Source: a bacterium (GTDB lineage: Bacteria > SZUA-182 > SZUA-191 > JAJRXT01). Taken from it: 44,769 bases of DNA. The stretch covers positions 1 through 44,769 of the forward strand of contig JAJRUS010000031.1 in assembly GCA_024277675.1 (NCBI GenBank). The letters are read 5' to 3'. Made by a program: the position numbers and the translations under genes. The first letter of the stretch is position 1, and each line of letters begins with the position of its first letter. The notes under the pieces are model-generated. The model was not told where the DNA came from and did no database searches. It was given only the letters and a program-made list of their open reading frames with translations. This document shows, one piece after another, positions 42,815 to 44,769 of the stretch.

Positions 42815-43903
42815 ATGCAACGCAAATGGCTAAATTTACTACTCATTTACGGCTCCATTATTATAATATCCGGTTTCCATTATTATACCAGTACCGGCCA
42901 CCATTATTTTCATGACATTTATCGGCGGTTATATTACATACCGATAATTTTCGCTGCCTTTTTATACGGCGTGCGGGGGGCTTTAATTTGTTCGGTATGC
43001 ATAAGCCTGATCTATATCCCGCATGCTTTCTTCTGGTATACAGCCCATCGTGACCCGGCCGGCACCGTAGAGAAGGGGTTGGAGATATTATTATATAATC
43101 TAGTGGCTATAGTCACCGGTACCCTGGCCGCCAGGGGAAAGGCTGAAAAAGAAAAACATCGCCATACCGCCTTGAATCTGGAGAAATCGCTGGCGGAGCT
43201 AAAACAGGTGGAGGGGGAACTGTTGCGGGCCGAGAAGCTTTCGGCTATTGGTCAATTAAGCGCCGGGTTGGCCCATGAAATTCGTAACCCCCTAAGCTCC
43301 ATCAAGGGGGCGGCAGAAATCCTGGCCGCCGATTTCCCCCCCCAGCACAAAAAACACCGCATGCTTTTAGTACTGGATCGGGAAGCCGATCGTTTAAACA
43401 AGGTGCTATCCAGCTTCTTATCATTCGCCAAACCCCAATCAATGCAGTTTAAGTCCGGTGATATAATAAACCGGCTGGAAAAAGTGGTGGGGCTGATTGA
43501 AGCGCAAGCCAATAATGCCGACATAAAGATAGTACGTCAATACCCGGCAAAGCTGCCGCCGATAAACATGGATGAGGAGCAACTGGGGCAGGTGTTTTTA
43601 AACCTGCTGCTAAACGCCATCCAGTCCATGTCTGAAGGCGGAGAGCTTACTATTGACATACAGCAGGTTGTTAAAGATAATAAACCCATGTTGAAGTTTT
43701 ACTTCTCCGATACCGGAGCAGGCATAAAAGCTGAGGACTTACCCAATTTGTTTAATCCCTTCTTTACCACCAAACAGGAGGGAACCGGCCTGGGGCTTTC
43801 CATCTGCTATCGAATCATAGAACAACATGCCGGTAAGATTGGGGTAGAAAGCTCTCCGGGTGAAGGCGCCAGCTTCAGCTTATGGCTGCCTTTGGAGGAA
43901 TGA
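42815..43903 (+). CDS. Membrane sensor histidine kinase
   Basis: The 362-aa protein has about four hydrophobic helices in the first 105 residues (RRLYYIPIIFAAFLYGVRGAL is typical of a widespread four-helix sensor region), a short linker coiled coil, the dimerisation and phosphoacceptor motif LAHEIRNPL with His154, and the catalytic ATPase domain: N box VFLNLLLNAIQSM, G1 DTGAGI, F box FFTTKQEG, G2 TGLGLS. It should autophosphorylate and donate to a response regulator. No receiver-domain gene is nearby, so it is an orphan here. It lies 33 bases after the Fic gene and may share its transcript. Confidence 0.93.
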   Translation: MQRKWLNLLLIYGSIIIISGFHYYTSTGHHYFHDIYRRLYYIPIIFAAFLYGVRGALICSVCISLIYIPHAFFWYTAHRDPAGTVEKGLEILLYNLVAIVTGTLAARGKAEKEKHRHTALNLEKSLAELKQVEGELLRAEKLSAIGQLSAGLAHEIRNPLSSIKGAAEILAADFPPQHKKHRMLLVLDREADRLNKVLSSFLSFAKPQSMQFKSGDIINRLEKVVGLIEAQANNADIKIVRQYPAKLPPINMDEEQLGQVFLNLLLNAIQSMSEGGELTIDIQQVVKDNKPMLKFYFSDTGAGIKAEDLPNLFNPFFTTKQEGTGLGLSICYRIIEQHAGKIGVESSPGEGASFSLWLPLEE

Positions 43904-43957
43904 ATCTTATACCAATTGTCGGTAAATTGATATGGAGAGGTAAATGATGTTATAGTT

Positions 43958-43992
43958 AGCCGCCTGCCGTCTTGCAGACGAAAGCGGAGGCT
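43958..43992. repeat. Cruciform-like palindrome after the histidine kinase gene
   Basis: Outer arms AGCC...GGCT plus CC/GG enclose the inner hairpin CGTCT-TGC-AGACG (43968-43980). The element fits a REP-like or structured intergenic palindrome; there is no T tract. The rest of 43904-44052 shows no gene. Confidence 0.45.
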
Positions 43993-44052
43993 TACTTTAC
44001 TATAGAACAGATTATATAGCTTCCTATCTTTAGAAACAAAGCACAGAATCGC

Positions 44053-44082
44053 TTGACACCCCCCCAGTTCAACCGCTATAAT
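44053..44082 (+). promoter_or_regulatory. Promoter of the toxin-antitoxin operon
   Basis: Perfect consensus hexamers TTGACA (44053-44058) and TATAAT (44077-44082) are separated by 18 bases, about 90 bases before the antitoxin ATG. Confidence 0.75.
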
Positions 44083-44123
44083 AAATTACAGAATCACGTA
44101 AAATGTAAAAACCTGTGCCAAGC

Positions 44124-44147
44124 ATATGGGCTCCTGGGAGCCCATAT
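44124..44147 (+). promoter_or_regulatory. Perfect inverted repeat in the toxin-antitoxin leader (operator candidate)
   Basis: Arms ATATGGGCTCC (44124-44134) and GGAGCCCATAT (44137-44147) are perfectly complementary across a two-base spacer. It lies about 35 bases downstream of the expected transcription start and 13 bases before the Shine-Dalgarno, so it could be bound as DNA by the AbrB-type antitoxin or fold as an RNA hairpin. Confidence 0.7.
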
Positions 44148-44173
44148 TTCCACCATTTATAGGAGAAGCAACT

Positions 44174-44494
44174 ATGCCCTTTGTTAAGGTTCTAAGGCAT
44201 GGGCAGGTAACTGTTCCAAAACCACTCAGAAAAATTTTGGGTATTAAAGAAGGGGATGTGCTGGAAGTCGTAGCAGAAAACAACGGCATACTGCTTAAGC
44301 CAAAAATACTGCTGGATAAAAAGACTCACCGCAGCGGAAAACAGTCAGCGGCAGTTGAGGTTGCCAAAGAGGAGACAGCTAAAGAAAAGGAGTGGCCCGC
44401 TTTAGCCGCCACCAGCTTTACTTTAGACTGGGAAAACGAAAAAGACGCTATCTATGACAATTGGGAAGCACAATACCATATATCAAAAGGGTGA
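44174..44494 (+). CDS. AbrB/MazE-type antitoxin
   Basis: The 106-aa protein opens with a SpoVT/AbrB swapped-hairpin domain: VKVLRHGQVTVPKPLRKILGIKEGDVLEVVAENNGILLKPK (about 4-45). The C-terminal 60 residues are charged and ends with WENEKDAIYDNWEAQYHISKG, the part expected to bind and neutralise the toxin. AGGAGA lies seven bases before the ATG at 44174; an in-frame upstream ATG at 44126 lies inside the inverted repeat and is rejected. Overlaps the toxin gene by 41 bases. Confidence 0.88.
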   Translation: MPFVKVLRHGQVTVPKPLRKILGIKEGDVLEVVAENNGILLKPKILLDKKTHRSGKQSAAVEVAKEETAKEKEWPALAATSFTLDWENEKDAIYDNWEAQYHISKG

Positions 44495-44769
44495 TGTGGT
44501 TTTAATCCCCTTTCCTTTTACTGACTTAACCAGCACTAAAACCCGACCGGCGGTGGTAATCAGTATTGAAGGCTTCCAAAGGGAAATCGGCGATTTTACC
44601 GTGGCTATGATTACCTCTGTGCCACGCCTCACAGCCTATGATTATAAAATTAAAGACTGGCAAAAAGCCAACCTGCTTGCCCCCTCCTGGGTCAGAGCAA
44701 AAGTAGTGACTCTTGCTCCTGGATTGGTTCGCTATCAGCCGGGAAAATTAACCAAAAAGGATTTAAAAG
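44454..44769 (+). CDS. PemK/MazF-type toxin, truncated by the window end
   Basis: The frame from ATG 44454 gives MTIGKHNTIYQKGDVVLIPFPFTDL, then TRPAVVIS, VAMITSV and WVRAKVVTLAPGLVRY, the fold signature of PemK/MazF mRNA interferases, which cleave RNA endonucleolytically. About 105 codons are present and the frame is open at the window edge, so only a short C-terminal end is missing. It starts inside the antitoxin gene in another frame, giving a 41-base overlap and coupled synthesis. Confidence 0.87.
   Translation, partial: MTIGKHNTIYQKGDVVLIPFPFTDLTSTKTRPAVVISIEGFQREIGDFTVAMITSVPRLTAYDYKIKDWQKANLLAPSWVRAKVVTLAPGLVRYQPGKLTKKDLK

Noticed and set aside
1-44769. CRISPR array, insertion sequence or prophage
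   Set aside because: No regularly spaced repeats, transposase, integrase or phage structural genes were found.

Overview
The window looks like a chromosomal segment of an uncultivated, probably anaerobic diderm bacterium. The evidence is a complex I-type respiratory locus with Fe-S-rich NuoE/F/G subunits, lipoprotein and secreted-protein signals, a type IV pilin-like protein, and short SD-led operons using the standard code. I cannot name a phylum from sequence alone. Base composition is moderate, with a visibly G-rich patch around 21.9-24.3 kb.

Layout. (1) 371-6274 (+): three envelope genes, namely a lipoprotein phosphodiesterase, a GT39-type membrane glycosyltransferase and a TMTC-like TPR membrane protein. 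A B12-binding radical SAM enzyme follows (6441-8324), then a tRNA-Gly(CCC) on the minus strand. (2) 8.56-24.9 kb (+): a rearranged complex I locus in the order nuoA, B, C, D, G, cNMP-domain protein, E, F, second cNMP-domain protein, J, K, then two antiporter-like subunits, a small unknown membrane protein and a NuoL-like subunit. No nuoH or nuoI is present. nuoB carries an in-frame TAA at codon 107, with the downstream frame and the Fe-S cysteine spacing preserved. (3) 25.2-26.4 kb (+): a lone pilin-like gene and a small lipoprotein gene.

(4) 26.4-40.7 kb (-): the most unusual part, an apparent operon of tightly spaced genes. In transcription order these are a 1415-aa exported protein with a cysteine-rich N-terminal repeat region, a 460-aa membrane-anchored protein of unknown family, a VWA-like membrane protein whose signal-peptide part is separated from the rest by a single in-frame TGA, a MoxR AAA+ ATPase, a DUF58-like VWA protein, and two cytoplasmic proteins (869 and 259 aa) built from a shared, apparently undescribed helical repeat. 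The MoxR/VWA core matches a known chaperone-like theme, but I do not recognise the partners. I read this as a candidate new MoxR-VWA envelope system.

(5) 40.7-44.8 kb (+): a small exported protein, a class II Fic protein with a palindrome between its promoter hexamers, a sensor histidine kinase, and an AbrB/MazE-PemK/MazF toxin-antitoxin pair whose toxin runs off the window end.

All promoters, hairpins and repeats were found by eye. Family names come from recognisable motifs, not database searches.
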